NCBI RefSeq assembly: GCF_009363695.1
Contig: NZ_CP045403.1
Span: 786,001-850,000, forward strand
DNA length: 64,000 bases
Origin: Bacillus sp. THAF10
Lineage (GTDB): Bacteria > Bacillota > Bacilli > Bacillales > Bacillaceae_I
Reading direction: 5' to 3'
The notes beneath the pieces are model-generated. The model was not told the DNA's origin. It searched no databases and worked only from the letters and a program-made list of their open reading frames with translations. Numbering within the stretch: the stretch's first letter is position 1; each line of letters starts with the position of its first letter. The translations under genes were made by a program, and so were the position numbers. Below, in pieces: positions 17,616 to 27,453 of the stretch.

Positions 17616-18779
17616 ATGTACAAACCTAAATATAATCCTATTTATTCATTCCGTTATATATCAAAAAATTTATTGAGATTAGGTAATAGCCCTGATAAAG
17701 TTGTTGAAATTGAAGACGAAAACGGTTCGATATACATGCTCCTATCGTTAATGGATGGAAATAGAGAAATTTCTCAGATTATAGATCAAGTCTGTTTACA
17801 CTATCCTGATATTTCAGAAGCGGAAATTAAAGCAGCTGTTGAGGAATTTAATAACCTTGGATTTCTCTTACATACGGATCAAAATCAACACATACTTGGA
17901 CCAAATGAGCAGGAGAGATTTAAAGGGAACGTTAACTATATGTCTCATTTTTGTCCCCCTAATATGGATCCCTCGCACTTTCAAAAGAAAATTTCAAATG
18001 CAAAAATAACAATAATAGGAATGGGAGCATTCGGCTGCAGCCTCCTTTTTAATCTGGCTGGATTGGGTGTCAGGAATGTAAGAATTATTGATTTTGACAC
18101 AGTGGATTTAAGCAATCTAAATAGACAAATGTTATTTAATGAGCAAGATATCGGAAGGTTGAAAATTGATGCTGCCCAGGATTTTATGAGTGCATTTTAT
18201 TCCTCCATGAAAATTGAAACAATCAATCAAAAAATTGACCAGTACACGCTTATTGAACCATTGATTGAAGGATCGGATTTAGTCATCTTAGCTGCAGATC
18301 AACCTTTCCTTTTATTGCAAAGGTGGGTAAATGAAGCTTGTGTGAATAAGAGTATTCCGTTTATTGCTGGAGGAATCAATATCACCATGGGTCAATTTAA
18401 CACAATTATACCGGGAGAATCCGGGTGCATAGATTGTATGCATATTCATAATTTTAAGGAGACGGAGGATTACGCAGTCATCGTTCACAGAGTTTTGGAG
18501 GAAAACTTTATCCCACCAAATACGGCAACTTCCCCAAATTTAATGATGATAACCGGAATTATAGCTTCAGAGGTGTTCAAATTTCTTACTGAACTTGAAA
18601 AACCGCAGTCTTTGGGAAAACTTTTAAGGTTTGATTTTATGAACTACGAAACAACGAAAATAAGGGAATGGGAAATTCAAGATGATTGTCCAACTTGCGG
18701 CTCACTTAGTAGTGAACACGAAGTAATCAACCTTTTTCAAAAGGAGCATTACATTAAACGTGATGTGGTTCCAAGATAG
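17616..18779 (+). CDS. ThiF/MccB-like adenylyltransferase with N-terminal PqqD-like domain
   Basis: 387 residues. Residues about 1-90 resemble the PqqD/RRE fold that binds leader peptides (IYMLLSLMDGNREISQIIDQVC, then EFNNLGFLL). Residues about 130-350 are an E1-type Rossmann domain: GMGAFG (135-140), acidic residue in IIDFDTVDLSNLNRQ (157-171) and Lys183. Two CxxC pairs (GCIDC about 275; CPTCG about 363) should bind structural zinc. No MoeB/ThiF partner (ThiS/MoaD) is nearby. It would adenylate the C-terminal carboxylate of a peptide, most likely the 26-residue product upstream. MccB-type amide formation, thiocarboxylate or thiolactone formation are all possible. Confidence 0.82.
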   Translation: MYKPKYNPIYSFRYISKNLLRLGNSPDKVVEIEDENGSIYMLLSLMDGNREISQIIDQVCLHYPDISEAEIKAAVEEFNNLGFLLHTDQNQHILGPNEQERFKGNVNYMSHFCPPNMDPSHFQKKISNAKITIIGMGAFGCSLLFNLAGLGVRNVRIIDFDTVDLSNLNRQMLFNEQDIGRLKIDAAQDFMSAFYSSMKIETINQKIDQYTLIEPLIEGSDLVILAADQPFLLLQRWVNEACVNKSIPFIAGGINITMGQFNTIIPGESGCIDCMHIHNFKETEDYAVIVHRVLEENFIPPNTATSPNLMMITGIIASEVFKFLTELEKPQSLGKLLRFDFMNYETTKIREWEIQDDCPTCGSLSSEHEVINLFQKEHYIKRDVVPR

Positions 18780-18792
18780 GAGAGGATGAAAC

Positions 18793-20028
18793 ATGGAGCT
18801 TGCTAGAAATAGTGTATTAAAAATGCACAACTTAGGAAAAAGAAAGGAAAATTCTGAGGAGACAATGATTGGAAGGACAGATGTCAGTAATTTTGTCGTA
18901 CTTCCCAATATTGCCATTGAAATTATAGATTATTTTGATGAAGGTTTAACAATTGAACAAATTGAAGGAATCATGAAGGAAAAAGAAATAGATGTGGATG
19001 TCATGGATTTTGCCCATCTATTATTGAATGATCTCGAATTTGTTCATACTGTTAATGGTAAAGTTGTGAATGAGGAAGTAATAGACAATGGTCACTTTCA
19101 TTGGATTACCCAAAAACAAGCAAGTCTTTTTTTTAATAAGTACATGTCTGCTGTATACTCATTTTTCTTATTGGCCGGTATTTTGTTGTGTATAATGAAT
19201 CCTTCCTTTATACCTAGACATACAGACGTTTTTGTATCTACATCAGTTACAATATCTATAATTACGACTACAGCCATTGGATGGTTTTTGTTATATTTAC
19301 ATGAATTTGGTCATCTGTTAGCAGCAAAATCAATAGGAATAAAAAGCCGAATTGGTCTTGGACATCGCCTTGTGTTTCCTGTTGCAGAGACAGATATGTC
19401 CAATATTGTGCTTCTTCCCCACAAAAGAAGATATCGTGCCCTATTGGCAGGAATGGCATGGGACGGAGCCCTTTTTGGAATAGGAGTTATTCTGTTATTT
19501 ATTAATCAATTTTTTTTCATGATGGACCCTACTTTTATTGCAATTATTCGCATGATTAACCTCGTGTCAATTTTAGGTATAGCCTTTCAATTTTTATTCT
19601 ACCTAGAGACGGATATGTATTATGTTTTCACAACGTACTTTAAATGTAATAACCTAATCCACAATACAAGGTTGTTTATTTGGAGTAAGGTCCGTAAGAT
19701 TTCGGAAGAACAAAGAATTGAACTTGAAAATATTAACCCTAAGGAAAAGAAGATTATGAAGTGGTATATAGGTTTTTATATAGTAGGTGTCCTCTGGGCT
19801 ATAAGTATTTTCTTTATTATAACCATTCCGACACTATTGAAATTTATCTCTCTTACTATTGTGAAAATGGTCGACTATCCTCTGATATCAATGGAATTTT
19901 TTGATGGGATCATATTTATCGTCCTGTCATCCATTCCATTTGTAGTATTGTTCTGGTCATGGATCAGAACGTGGAGAAATAGAAGAAGAGAAAGAGAAAA
20001 TCGACGCTTGGCTTCAGAAATTACATGA
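18793..20028 (+). CDS. M50 family (site-2-type) membrane metalloprotease with PqqD-like N-terminus
   Basis: 411 residues. The first 95 or so have PqqD-like character (FVVLPNIAIEIIDYFDEGLT). Membrane helices follow, with the zinc motif HEFGH (170-174) in LLYLHEFGHLLAAKSIG. The third-ligand region is LETDMYYVFTTYF (about 272-284), as in peptide zinc metalloproteases such as YydH-type enzymes. It should cut or export the modified peptide at the membrane. It starts 13 bases after the ThiF stop with AGGAGAGG, so the two are co-translated. No ABC exporter is adjacent, so this protease may also be the release step. Confidence 0.82.
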   Translation: MELARNSVLKMHNLGKRKENSEETMIGRTDVSNFVVLPNIAIEIIDYFDEGLTIEQIEGIMKEKEIDVDVMDFAHLLLNDLEFVHTVNGKVVNEEVIDNGHFHWITQKQASLFFNKYMSAVYSFFLLAGILLCIMNPSFIPRHTDVFVSTSVTISIITTTAIGWFLLYLHEFGHLLAAKSIGIKSRIGLGHRLVFPVAETDMSNIVLLPHKRRYRALLAGMAWDGALFGIGVILLFINQFFFMMDPTFIAIIRMINLVSILGIAFQFLFYLETDMYYVFTTYFKCNNLIHNTRLFIWSKVRKISEEQRIELENINPKEKKIMKWYIGFYIVGVLWAISIFFIITIPTLLKFISLTIVKMVDYPLISMEFFDGIIFIVLSSIPFVVLFWSWIRTWRNRRRERENRRLASEIT

Positions 20029-20057
20029 ATGAGGAAGCGTGTAGAGCCAAACAAGCA

Positions 20058-20084
20058 TAAAGGGGCTCGATTGTAAGCCCCTTT
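20058..20084. other. Hairpin after the peptide cassette
   Basis: AAAGGGGCT / AGCCCCTTT 9-bp stem without a T tract on either strand. It may stabilise the transcript end. Confidence 0.4.
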
Positions 20085-20230
20085 GAAAATATTGACCCTT
20101 CCCATTAAGGTAGTTGATACTATAATGTATCAACATAGAGCCATCTTAATAGAATTCTTTCTATTGAATGGACTCATGAAGCCAATTGTTTCAATATATG
20201 CTCATGTCCAAATAACCCCATTTGCATCTA

Positions 20231-20261
20231 AAGGACACGGAATTTTTCTCCGTGTCTTTTT
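20231..20261 (+). terminator. Rho-independent terminator
   Basis: GGACACGGA / TCCGTGTC stem followed by TTTTTGCTTTT. The 338-base gap 20029-20366 holds only this and the hairpin at 20058. Confidence 0.8.
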
Positions 20262-20366
20262 GCTTTTAAAGAATGGTCTTAAGTGAAACCATGTTTTTCG
20301 ACAAAAACATCTGTAATACTTTTAAAGACTAGAAAAAGGAGCTTTCGTATCAATTTCATGAAAGTA

Positions 20367-20717
<351 letters not shown>

Positions 20718-20763
20718 CTATATTACCTCCTTTTTAATTGAGTCCTTAAAAATAAGGTTATGA

Positions 20764-20791
20764 TATTTTATGTCGTTCTAATTTTATTGGT
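20764..20791 (-). promoter_or_regulatory. Candidate sigma-K/sigma-E promoter for the Ser-Gly repeat gene
   Basis: On the minus strand ACC, 16 bases, then CATAAAATA matches the sigma-K pattern (AC-N16-CATANNNTA), about 50 bases upstream of the start codon. Confidence 0.4.
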
Positions 20792-20836
20792 ACTACATAT
20801 TGCTCAATAAAATTACTATCAAGCGCACAATTTTTT

Positions 20837-20845
20837 CATATGATA
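20837..20845 (+). promoter_or_regulatory. Candidate mother-cell sigma -10 upstream of cotH
   Basis: CATATGATA fits the sigma-E/sigma-K -10 pattern CATANNNTA, 31 bases before the cotH start. The -35 is not convincing. Confidence 0.3.
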
Positions 20846-20875
20846 TGGTGAAAATGTTGGGAGGCAGTGATTTAG

Positions 20876-21961
20876 ATGCAATTAAATGGAATACCTACAA
20901 TAAAACTTTTGATAGAACCTAATTTACTAGAATCCTTAGAAAATAATATTTGGCAGGAAGAACCCATTCCTTCCAAAATGATAGTAAACAATCATACTTA
21001 TGACATAGGTTTGACTTATCGTGGAAATCACACGAGGAAGTTTAGCAAAAAATCGTATAGAATCAACTTTGCAGAATTAAATAAAGAATTTGAAGGGCGA
21101 GAAATTCATCTTAATGCTGAATACTGTGATCCATCCCTCATTCGAAATAAACTTTCCTTTGATTTTTTTAAAAAAATGGGGAGTATTGCACCTGACTGCA
21201 AGCATGTTTTCATTGAGGTGAACGAGGTGCCAGCAGGGATATATTTGCAGCTGGAATCTGTTGATGACTTATTTTTGAAAAAAAGACAGCTTTCAGAGGG
21301 TCCTATCTATTATGCAACGAATCACCAAACTAATTTTTCTTTATTAACCACAAAGGGTAAGCTTAAAGATTCTCTGATCTCAGGATATTTACGTAAATTA
21401 GGAAACAAAGAAGATGATCTGGATTTAGAGAGGTTTATAGCAAATGTGAATAGCATTCCACGCATTGATTTCGGGAAGGAAATTGTAAAGTACTTAGATG
21501 TGAATAAATATTTACATTGGCTTAGCGGGGCAATTTGTACACAGAATTATGATGGATTTATCCAAAATTATGCTTTTTATCGGAATGGCCAAACAGGTTT
21601 GTATGAAATGATTCCGTGGGATTACGATGCCACGTTCGGTCGGAATTGGAACGGAAAGGTGATGAGATATGATAAAGTGTCGATTGAAGGCTTTAATACG
21701 CTCACTGCAAGAGTTCTTGATGTAAAGGAGTTCCGTCACCAATATCGATTCATTCTAGAAGAAATATTAAAAACCCATTTTACGACTTCCGAATTAGAAC
21801 CACTCATAAATAGTCTCCACAGCAAACTTCGTCCCTACCTAGCAAAGGATCCCTATAAAAAAGATACACTCGAGTTGTTTGATAATGAACCAAATTTCAT
21901 TAGGAATTTTATTTTTGATCGTAATCAATATCTTCGTGATCATCTTCATGATCTGATTTAG
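20876..21961 (+). CDS. cotH: CotH-type spore coat protein kinase
   Basis: 361 residues of the CotH family, atypical kinases that phosphorylate serine-rich coat proteins. The hallmark pieces are TYRGNHTRKFSKKSYRINF (nucleotide-binding strand region, about 47-65), GIYLQLESVDDLFLKKR, and the metal-binding active site MIPWDYDATFGRNW (about 245-258). All expected acidic residues are present, so it should be active. GGGAGG lies 11 bases before ATG. Neighbours are a Ser-Gly repeat protein on the opposite strand and coat glycosylation genes downstream. Expression late in sporulation in the mother cell is inferred from the family. Confidence 0.9.
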   Translation: MQLNGIPTIKLLIEPNLLESLENNIWQEEPIPSKMIVNNHTYDIGLTYRGNHTRKFSKKSYRINFAELNKEFEGREIHLNAEYCDPSLIRNKLSFDFFKKMGSIAPDCKHVFIEVNEVPAGIYLQLESVDDLFLKKRQLSEGPIYYATNHQTNFSLLTTKGKLKDSLISGYLRKLGNKEDDLDLERFIANVNSIPRIDFGKEIVKYLDVNKYLHWLSGAICTQNYDGFIQNYAFYRNGQTGLYEMIPWDYDATFGRNWNGKVMRYDKVSIEGFNTLTARVLDVKEFRHQYRFILEEILKTHFTTSELEPLINSLHSKLRPYLAKDPYKKDTLELFDNEPNFIRNFIFDRNQYLRDHLHDLI

Positions 21962-21972
21962 ATTTTTGTCCT

Positions 21973-22004
21973 ACACTCCTAGCAGCTAATGTTGGGAGTT
22001 TTTA
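21973..22004 (+). terminator. Probable terminator after cotH
   Basis: ACTCCTAGCA...TGTTGGGAGT imperfect hairpin followed by TTTTTA. Confidence 0.5.
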
Positions 22005-22242
22005 TTTGGAGGATTTGTCAGCCCATTTTGTTCTAGGTACTCATCCTACTCTCACGTTTCCCACTAAGCAAAATAGGATATAAAAACACATCATTTTTAC
22101 TCATTACATTCGAACGAAAATGGTTAACGGTGAAGATGCTTGTAAATGGCTGTTCCATATATGAATGATTCTAAAGTGATGTTTATCTTGAAAAATTAAT
22201 CGTAGAAAGCTATCAACTTCATAATATTAGGGTGGCTAGACA

Positions 22243-23193
22243 ATGAGAATTATTGTGACTGGAGCCGCTGGTTTTATCGGCTCTCATTTATGCGAAAGGT
22301 TATTAAAAGAAGAAAAGAATGTTGTTATTGGTATTGATGGCTTAATAGACCCTGCTTTGAAAGCTATAAAGCTGAGAAATATAAAAGAACTTTTGAACCA
22401 TCCACGTTTTCAATTTTTAAATGAAAATTTACTAGATTTGGATTGGAGTAAAGTTTTAGGTAAAGATGATTCAATCTTTCATTTAGCAGCTGTTCCTGGA
22501 GTTCGTTCTAGTTGGGGAAGCAACTTTTCTTTGTATGTAGAAAATAACATTCTTGTCACGCAACGATTGCTTGAAGCGTGTAAGACTATTCCGATCAAGA
22601 AGTTAATTTATGCCTCCACATCTTCTGTTTACGGTGAGAAAGTAGGGAAGGTTTCAGAAAATCTTGCCCCATCCCCTCTCTCTCCTTATGGAGTAACGAA
22701 ACTTACAGGAGAGTATCTATGTCAGGTGTATCGTGAAAATGATGGAATACCGTTGACCATTCTTCGCTATTTTACTGTGTATGGTCCAAGACAGCGCTCT
22801 GATATGGCGTTTCACCGCTTTATTGAATGCATGATTAAAAAGAAACCTATTCCAATAATCGGGGATGGAAAACAAACGCGTGATTTCACGTATATCAGGG
22901 ATTGTGTAGAAGGAACGGTTTCCACCCTGCATTCCGAACATGTTCTTGGGGAAACGATTAACATTGGAGGCAAGGAACGCAAATCTATTTTAGAAGTGAT
23001 TGATTTACTAGAAGAGATTACTGGTCAAAAAACGAAGCTAGACTTTATTGGAAAACCACGTGGAGAACCAAGGCACACATGGGCTGATATTACAAAAGCG
23101 GAAAAGCTATTACATTATTCACCAACTGTGACCTTAAAAGAAGGACTTCAATATGAGTTAAAAGATTTACTAGATTTGTATAAGGAGGTGTAG
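22243..23193 (+). CDS. NAD-dependent epimerase/dehydratase (YtcB-like)
   Basis: 316-residue extended short-chain dehydrogenase acting on nucleotide sugars. The NAD fold GAAGFIGSHL is at residues 6-15, the catalytic Ser lies in YASTSSVYGE, and the YxxxK pair is SPYGVTKLTGE (about 149-153). Substrate-binding segments such as LRYFTVYGPRQRSDMAF are typical of UDP-sugar 4-epimerases and dehydratases. It starts 250 bases after cotH and ends one base before the glycosyltransferase, so the two are an operon. In B. subtilis ytcA-ytcB-ytcC is a comparable sporulation-linked set. The exact sugar is unknown. Confidence 0.85.
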   Translation: MRIIVTGAAGFIGSHLCERLLKEEKNVVIGIDGLIDPALKAIKLRNIKELLNHPRFQFLNENLLDLDWSKVLGKDDSIFHLAAVPGVRSSWGSNFSLYVENNILVTQRLLEACKTIPIKKLIYASTSSVYGEKVGKVSENLAPSPLSPYGVTKLTGEYLCQVYRENDGIPLTILRYFTVYGPRQRSDMAFHRFIECMIKKKPIPIIGDGKQTRDFTYIRDCVEGTVSTLHSEHVLGETINIGGKERKSILEVIDLLEEITGQKTKLDFIGKPRGEPRHTWADITKAEKLLHYSPTVTLKEGLQYELKDLLDLYKEV

Positions 23194-23194
23194 T

Positions 23195-24373
23195 ATGAAG
23201 CTTGCCTTTATATGTACAGAAAAACTCCCTTCGCCGGCTGTGCGGGGTGGGGCGATACAGATGATGATTGATGGCGTGGTACCATTTCTCAGTGAAAAAT
23301 ATCAATTAACCGTTTTTTCTGTAATCGATGAATCCCTTCCTAATTATGAGGTCCGTGATAATGTGGAATACATCCGTGTTCCCCAAGAGGACTATGAAGT
23401 ACATGTTGCAGAACAACTTCGAAAAATAAGGTTTGACATGATTCATGTGTTTAATCGCCCAATCAATATCCCACTCTATAAAGAAGCTTCTCCGTCAAGC
23501 CAATTTATTTTAGGACTTCATAATGATATGCTTTCTGAAATAAAAGTACCGCATGATCAGGGACGGGAAATTGTAAGTTCTGTGGAACGAATTGTGACGG
23601 TGAGTAACTATATTAAACAAACTGTGTTAGAGCGGTTTCCTGAAGCTGATTCCAAACTTAAAGTTGTTTATTCCGGTGTCAATTTAGATGAGTATCCGCC
23701 AGTGTGGACAAAGCAAGGCCAAAAAATCCGAGATGAATATCGAAAAAAATACAAAATCGAGAACAAGAAGGTTATCTTATTTGTAGGAAGGATAACGAAA
23801 AATAAAGGAACTCATTTTCTGATCACCGCCTTTAAAGCTATAGCAAAAAGGCATCCTGACGCAGTCCTTGTGATTGCAGGAGGAAAATGGTTTAGTGATA
23901 ATGGGATTAATCATTATATTCGCTACTTAAGAAATTTAGCTGAACCTTTAGGAGACAAAGTAATCTTCACGAATTTCATCCCAGCAAATGAAATTTCGAA
24001 CATTTTTTTAATGAGTGATATTTTTGTATGTCCTTCACAATGGCAAGAACCGTTAGCTCGGGTTCATTATGAGGCATTTGCTGCTGGAATTCCTGTCATT
24101 ACTACCAATCGAGGAGGAAATGCAGAAGTCGTGTCTCATCAAGAAACGGGGTATGTTATTGATGAGTATGATCAAGTGAGGGAGTTTGCAAAAGGGATTC
24201 ATTATTCTTTAAATAATAATGAAGCTTCAGAACGATGGACGAAAAATGCTAGACAATTAGTGGAATCGAATTTTCAGTTCCGGCACGTTGCCGATCGATT
24301 AAGGAATGTATACGATGAACTAATCCCAGAACAGAAAGAATTATTGCTATTTGATAGAATGTTTGGCAATTGA
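23195..24373 (+). CDS. Family 4 glycosyltransferase (CotSA/YtcC-like)
   Basis: 392-residue GT-B enzyme. N-terminal acceptor domain ICTEKLPSPAVRGGAIQ, donor domain LFVGRITKNKGTHFLI (about 195-210), and the GT4 nucleotide-sugar site PSQWQEPLARVHYEAFAAGIPVI (about 290-312). It is a close paralogue of the convergent glycosyltransferase at 24458-26077, sharing FNRP and LHNDM segments. AAGGAGGTG precedes ATG. With the epimerase it should build a coat or spore-surface glycan. Confidence 0.9.
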   Translation: MKLAFICTEKLPSPAVRGGAIQMMIDGVVPFLSEKYQLTVFSVIDESLPNYEVRDNVEYIRVPQEDYEVHVAEQLRKIRFDMIHVFNRPINIPLYKEASPSSQFILGLHNDMLSEIKVPHDQGREIVSSVERIVTVSNYIKQTVLERFPEADSKLKVVYSGVNLDEYPPVWTKQGQKIRDEYRKKYKIENKKVILFVGRITKNKGTHFLITAFKAIAKRHPDAVLVIAGGKWFSDNGINHYIRYLRNLAEPLGDKVIFTNFIPANEISNIFLMSDIFVCPSQWQEPLARVHYEAFAAGIPVITTNRGGNAEVVSHQETGYVIDEYDQVREFAKGIHYSLNNNEASERWTKNARQLVESNFQFRHVADRLRNVYDELIPEQKELLLFDRMFGN

Positions 24374-24391
24374 ATATCTTTCAGTAAATAT

Positions 24392-24443
24392 AAAAAAGAG
24401 GATGAAAAAAGGTAGCCAATCCACCTTTCTCAACCTCTTTTTT
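24392..24443. terminator. Bidirectional terminator between convergent coat operons
   Basis: AAAAAAGAGG / CCTCTTTTTT outer stem with an inner AAAGGT / ACCTTT stem, giving T tracts on both strands. Confidence 0.8.
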
Positions 24444-24457
24444 AATTTTGCATGCTA

Positions 24458-26077
24458 TTACTTATGATCGAATTCTTTTTTTATAAGCGTTTCTTTATTT
24501 ATCCAAGGTTTGGACTCTTTAGGTGCTTTTTTCACTTTTTTCTTTGGCTGTTCTGACTTGGTTTCTTCAATAGGAGTGAGATTTTCTTCTTTTTTATCAG
24601 GAGATACAGATGTAGGTAACGTTTCTTTGTCTTCGTTCTCATGTTTCACAAAAACCGCTTCTTTATCTTCATCTAATGTTGGTTCGTTGTCCGATAAAAG
24701 AAAGCTTCTGTTCATGCTAAACATAAAATTAAATAATTCCGCAACGGTTCTAGGTGGTCTTTGTTCCGGTACTTTTTCAACCTTTTCGTTCTCATCTTTG
24801 ACAACTGTATCTTTTTTCGTTTTTTCATTAGAAGGAATTGATTCTGGTATCTCTAGTTTATCTAGCTCATCTAGCTCATCTAGCTCCACTATCTCCTCGT
24901 CGTTTACATTGATAGCAATCTTATTCTTAATTTTGTACTCAATTTCACTCCAAACCTCAGAAATATCGCTGATGACTCGGTTCCAATTGTGATTCTTTTC
25001 AGCGAATTGTCGGCCATATTGCCCCATTTCTTTACAGAGGGAAGGATTCGATAGCAACTTAGAGAGGTGGGTGACAAATTCTTTTGAATCATCCGGTGTT
25101 TCAACAATGTATCCATTTTTCCCAACTTCAATAACTTCAGGGTTTCCTCCTCGAGCGGTTGTTAGAATCGGTAACCCTGCTGCCATTGCTTCATAGTGAA
25201 CTCGGGCTAGTGGTTCTTCCCACTGTGATGGACATACAAATATGTCTGCTGTTGCAAACCAGTCTTGAATTTGGTCTGGTGGAACGAATCCAGTAGTGAC
25301 CACAGGTATAGAAAGCCTTTCAGCGATAGATTTGATATAGGCAATGTAATCGCTCATTCGATTATCGCTAAAGCCTTTGCTACCCATTAGAACTAAAGCG
25401 ATGTCAGGGTGTTTTTTAGACAACTCTTCCATTGCCCTAAGGAGTACATCTGCCCCTTTGTTTGCTGAAAGCCTCCCGGCAAACAAAATCACTTTTTTAG
25501 ATCCTAGCTGGTGTTGTTGACGCATGGATGCTCTAATACTTCTTCCTTTACTTGAATAAACAGGAACGAAACGATCTAAATCAACACCAGAATATATCGT
25601 TTTTACTTTATTTTCAGCCTCAGGGAATAGCTTAACAATCTGCTCTCCAATATAATTGCTGATTGTAATAATTTTATCTAATTGTCCGATGGCTTCCTTG
25701 GCTTCCTCAGGCGAAATTTTTTCACGTTTAAACATGTCATTATGCATACTTAAGATGATTCTTGAATGGGGTGCTACTTCCCGGATGGGTAACACAAGAC
25801 GAGGGCGATTAAAAATATGAATCAGGTCAAATGTATTTTCCTTGATATATTGGACCACCCCGTCCCGATAAGTTTCTAATAATCCGCCTGGAACTCTTAC
25901 ATACTGTATACCATCTTTTGTTTCTTTATCAGGTAAGGTATCGTCTTGCCGTCCTAATATCGTGATGGAATGCTTTTGTTTTAAGCTTGGAACAGCTCCT
26001 GAAATGTAGGTTTGTATTGCGCCTCCTTTGACTGGAGGAACGGGGAGCTTTTCCGTGCTAACGATGAGTACTTTCAT
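24458..26077 (-). CDS. cotSA: CotSA-like glycosyltransferase with long charged C-terminal tail
   Basis: About 539 residues. Residues 1-375 form a GT4 enzyme (FAGRLSANKGADVLL; PSQWEEPLARVHYEAMAAGLPI). Beyond that is a low-complexity acidic/lysine-rich tail of about 150 residues, beginning ELDELDELDKLEIPES and ending rich in lysine (PKKKVKKAPKES). Normal CotSA is about 377 residues, so the tail is additional, perhaps for anchoring in the coat. ATG 26077 overlaps the cotS stop (ATGA), with GGGGGAAAAAG upstream. The longer ATG at 26098 lies within cotS. Confidence 0.87.
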   Translation of the reverse strand: MKVLIVSTEKLPVPPVKGGAIQTYISGAVPSLKQKHSITILGRQDDTLPDKETKDGIQYVRVPGGLLETYRDGVVQYIKENTFDLIHIFNRPRLVLPIREVAPHSRIILSMHNDMFKREKISPEEAKEAIGQLDKIITISNYIGEQIVKLFPEAENKVKTIYSGVDLDRFVPVYSSKGRSIRASMRQQHQLGSKKVILFAGRLSANKGADVLLRAMEELSKKHPDIALVLMGSKGFSDNRMSDYIAYIKSIAERLSIPVVTTGFVPPDQIQDWFATADIFVCPSQWEEPLARVHYEAMAAGLPILTTARGGNPEVIEVGKNGYIVETPDDSKEFVTHLSKLLSNPSLCKEMGQYGRQFAEKNHNWNRVISDISEVWSEIEYKIKNKIAINVNDEEIVELDELDELDKLEIPESIPSNEKTKKDTVVKDENEKVEKVPEQRPPRTVAELFNFMFSMNRSFLLSDNEPTLDEDKEAVFVKHENEDKETLPTSVSPDKKEENLTPIEETKSEQPKKKVKKAPKESKPWINKETLIKKEFDHK

Positions 26078-27159
26078 TTTCTTTTTCCCCCTCTCCATTC
26101 TTTGCGTAGCTGTTCAAGGACGGGCCCCTTAGTTTGTTCGATTTCTACAATTCTATTGACTACACCATCCAATTCGCTACTTAAAGCGGTGGTAGGATCA
26201 AATAATATATCTTTTACATTTTTGTAAAAAAGGTTTGGAAGTGAAAAATCGACTAATAGAACTTCGAATAATTCGTCTGTAATCGGGTTTGCCTCATCGT
26301 ATGCATCAAGCATAGGAACAATCCAATCTAAATCCCATTTACCGAGATCATCCATTGATCCACCGATTAATTTCCGTAAATCTCGAATTGGTATATCATA
26401 CGCCACTCCATCAAGGTCAATAATCCACATTCCACCCGGTCCCATTTGGCCATTGGACCATCCGTAATCTTGGTGAACCAATCCCCATTCTTGATTTCCC
26501 TTTGCTGCTAGCTGTTGATAAGGTGATTCCATCAATTTTGCGAGAGCATTTTTAGCCTGTTCATCAAACATGTCAACTGTATTCAAAATGGTTTTACTAG
26601 CAGGCATTTCCGAATATAATGTGGCAATATCTTTAAACCAGGTCATTTTTTTTATTACTTTTTGATACGTTTTTGGCCAACGGTAAAGTCTTGAAGCATT
26701 TTCTGCTCCCTTAGGGGGAACATATCCTTTTGAAAGTTGATGGAATTCTCCAATGGCATTGCTCAATAACTTTGCCCCTTCAATGTCTGCAGATACTGGA
26801 GCGAGAGGTTCAATCCATTCTGCAACAAACCAAATTTTACCTCCAAATTCCACGACATTGCTACCTGTTTTTGTCTTAACTATGGCAGGTACTCGAGCCT
26901 TTTTTTCATTCACTAAATATTCCTGTGCCCCTATACTAAACAAACTCCGTGTCGGTCTACGATGGAGTATCTTTAAGCTTTTTGGCCCTTTATTCGTTTC
27001 GATTTTCCAGATAAGTCCGCCTTTATCTGCCTTTGTGGTAATAACTTTCCTACTACTCACGGTGAAATCATATTGCGTAATTACGTCATCTGCCATTTCT
27101 TCTATATATGGCGGTACATAAAATTCACCTAAGGTTTCATCAGCATCATCCCAAGGCAT
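26074..27159 (-). CDS. cotS: CotS family spore coat protein (aminoglycoside-phosphotransferase fold)
   Basis: About 361 residues with the APH/choline-kinase-like fold of CotS, CotI and YutH. The catalytic loop is WGLVHQDYGWSNGQ (His-x-Asp and Asn) and the metal-binding site is WIIDLDGVAYDIP. The kinase motifs look intact. ATG 27159 has GGGAG at 8 bases; the ATG at 27183 has its site too close. It lies directly upstream of and overlapping the cotSA gene, matching the cotS-cotSA pairing in B. subtilis. Role: inner/outer coat component assembled in a CotE-dependent manner in that organism. Confidence 0.88.
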   Translation of the reverse strand: MPWDDADETLGEFYVPPYIEEMADDVITQYDFTVSSRKVITTKADKGGLIWKIETNKGPKSLKILHRRPTRSLFSIGAQEYLVNEKKARVPAIVKTKTGSNVVEFGGKIWFVAEWIEPLAPVSADIEGAKLLSNAIGEFHQLSKGYVPPKGAENASRLYRWPKTYQKVIKKMTWFKDIATLYSEMPASKTILNTVDMFDEQAKNALAKLMESPYQQLAAKGNQEWGLVHQDYGWSNGQMGPGGMWIIDLDGVAYDIPIRDLRKLIGGSMDDLGKWDLDWIVPMLDAYDEANPITDELFEVLLVDFSLPNLFYKNVKDILFDPTTALSSELDGVVNRIVEIEQTKGPVLEQLRKEWRGGKRK

Positions 27160-27429
27160 TATGAGTTCTCCCAAGCTATTCATTCCCTTCTCTGAGTATC
27201 TTGTCTATGTATAGTATTCATCCAGATAAAAACAGGATAGACATTTGTCCACAATATAGAAATAATAGGTGAACGCTTATAAAAACAAACTAACTATCTT
27301 GTCCGACAGTGATTTTCTTCAGGTAGGCAATAGTAAATAGAAACTGTTTGGATACTAGTTTATGGAAGTGAAATATTATAAATTTTGGTAATTAATTATC
27401 GCCATTATTTGGATGAAAAAATATTTTAT

Positions 27430-27443
27430 TGTTACCGTTTTCA
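27430..27443 (+). promoter_or_regulatory. Candidate cre site upstream of acetate transporter
   Basis: TGTTACCGTTTTCA fits TGWAANCGNTNWCA with one mismatch, 70 bases before the start codon. Confidence 0.35.
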
Positions 27444-27453
27444 CATATAGACA

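Noticed and set aside
24510..24992. Serine-rich frame opposite the glycosyltransferase tail
   Set aside because: Antisense shadow of the charged tail; no ribosome site.
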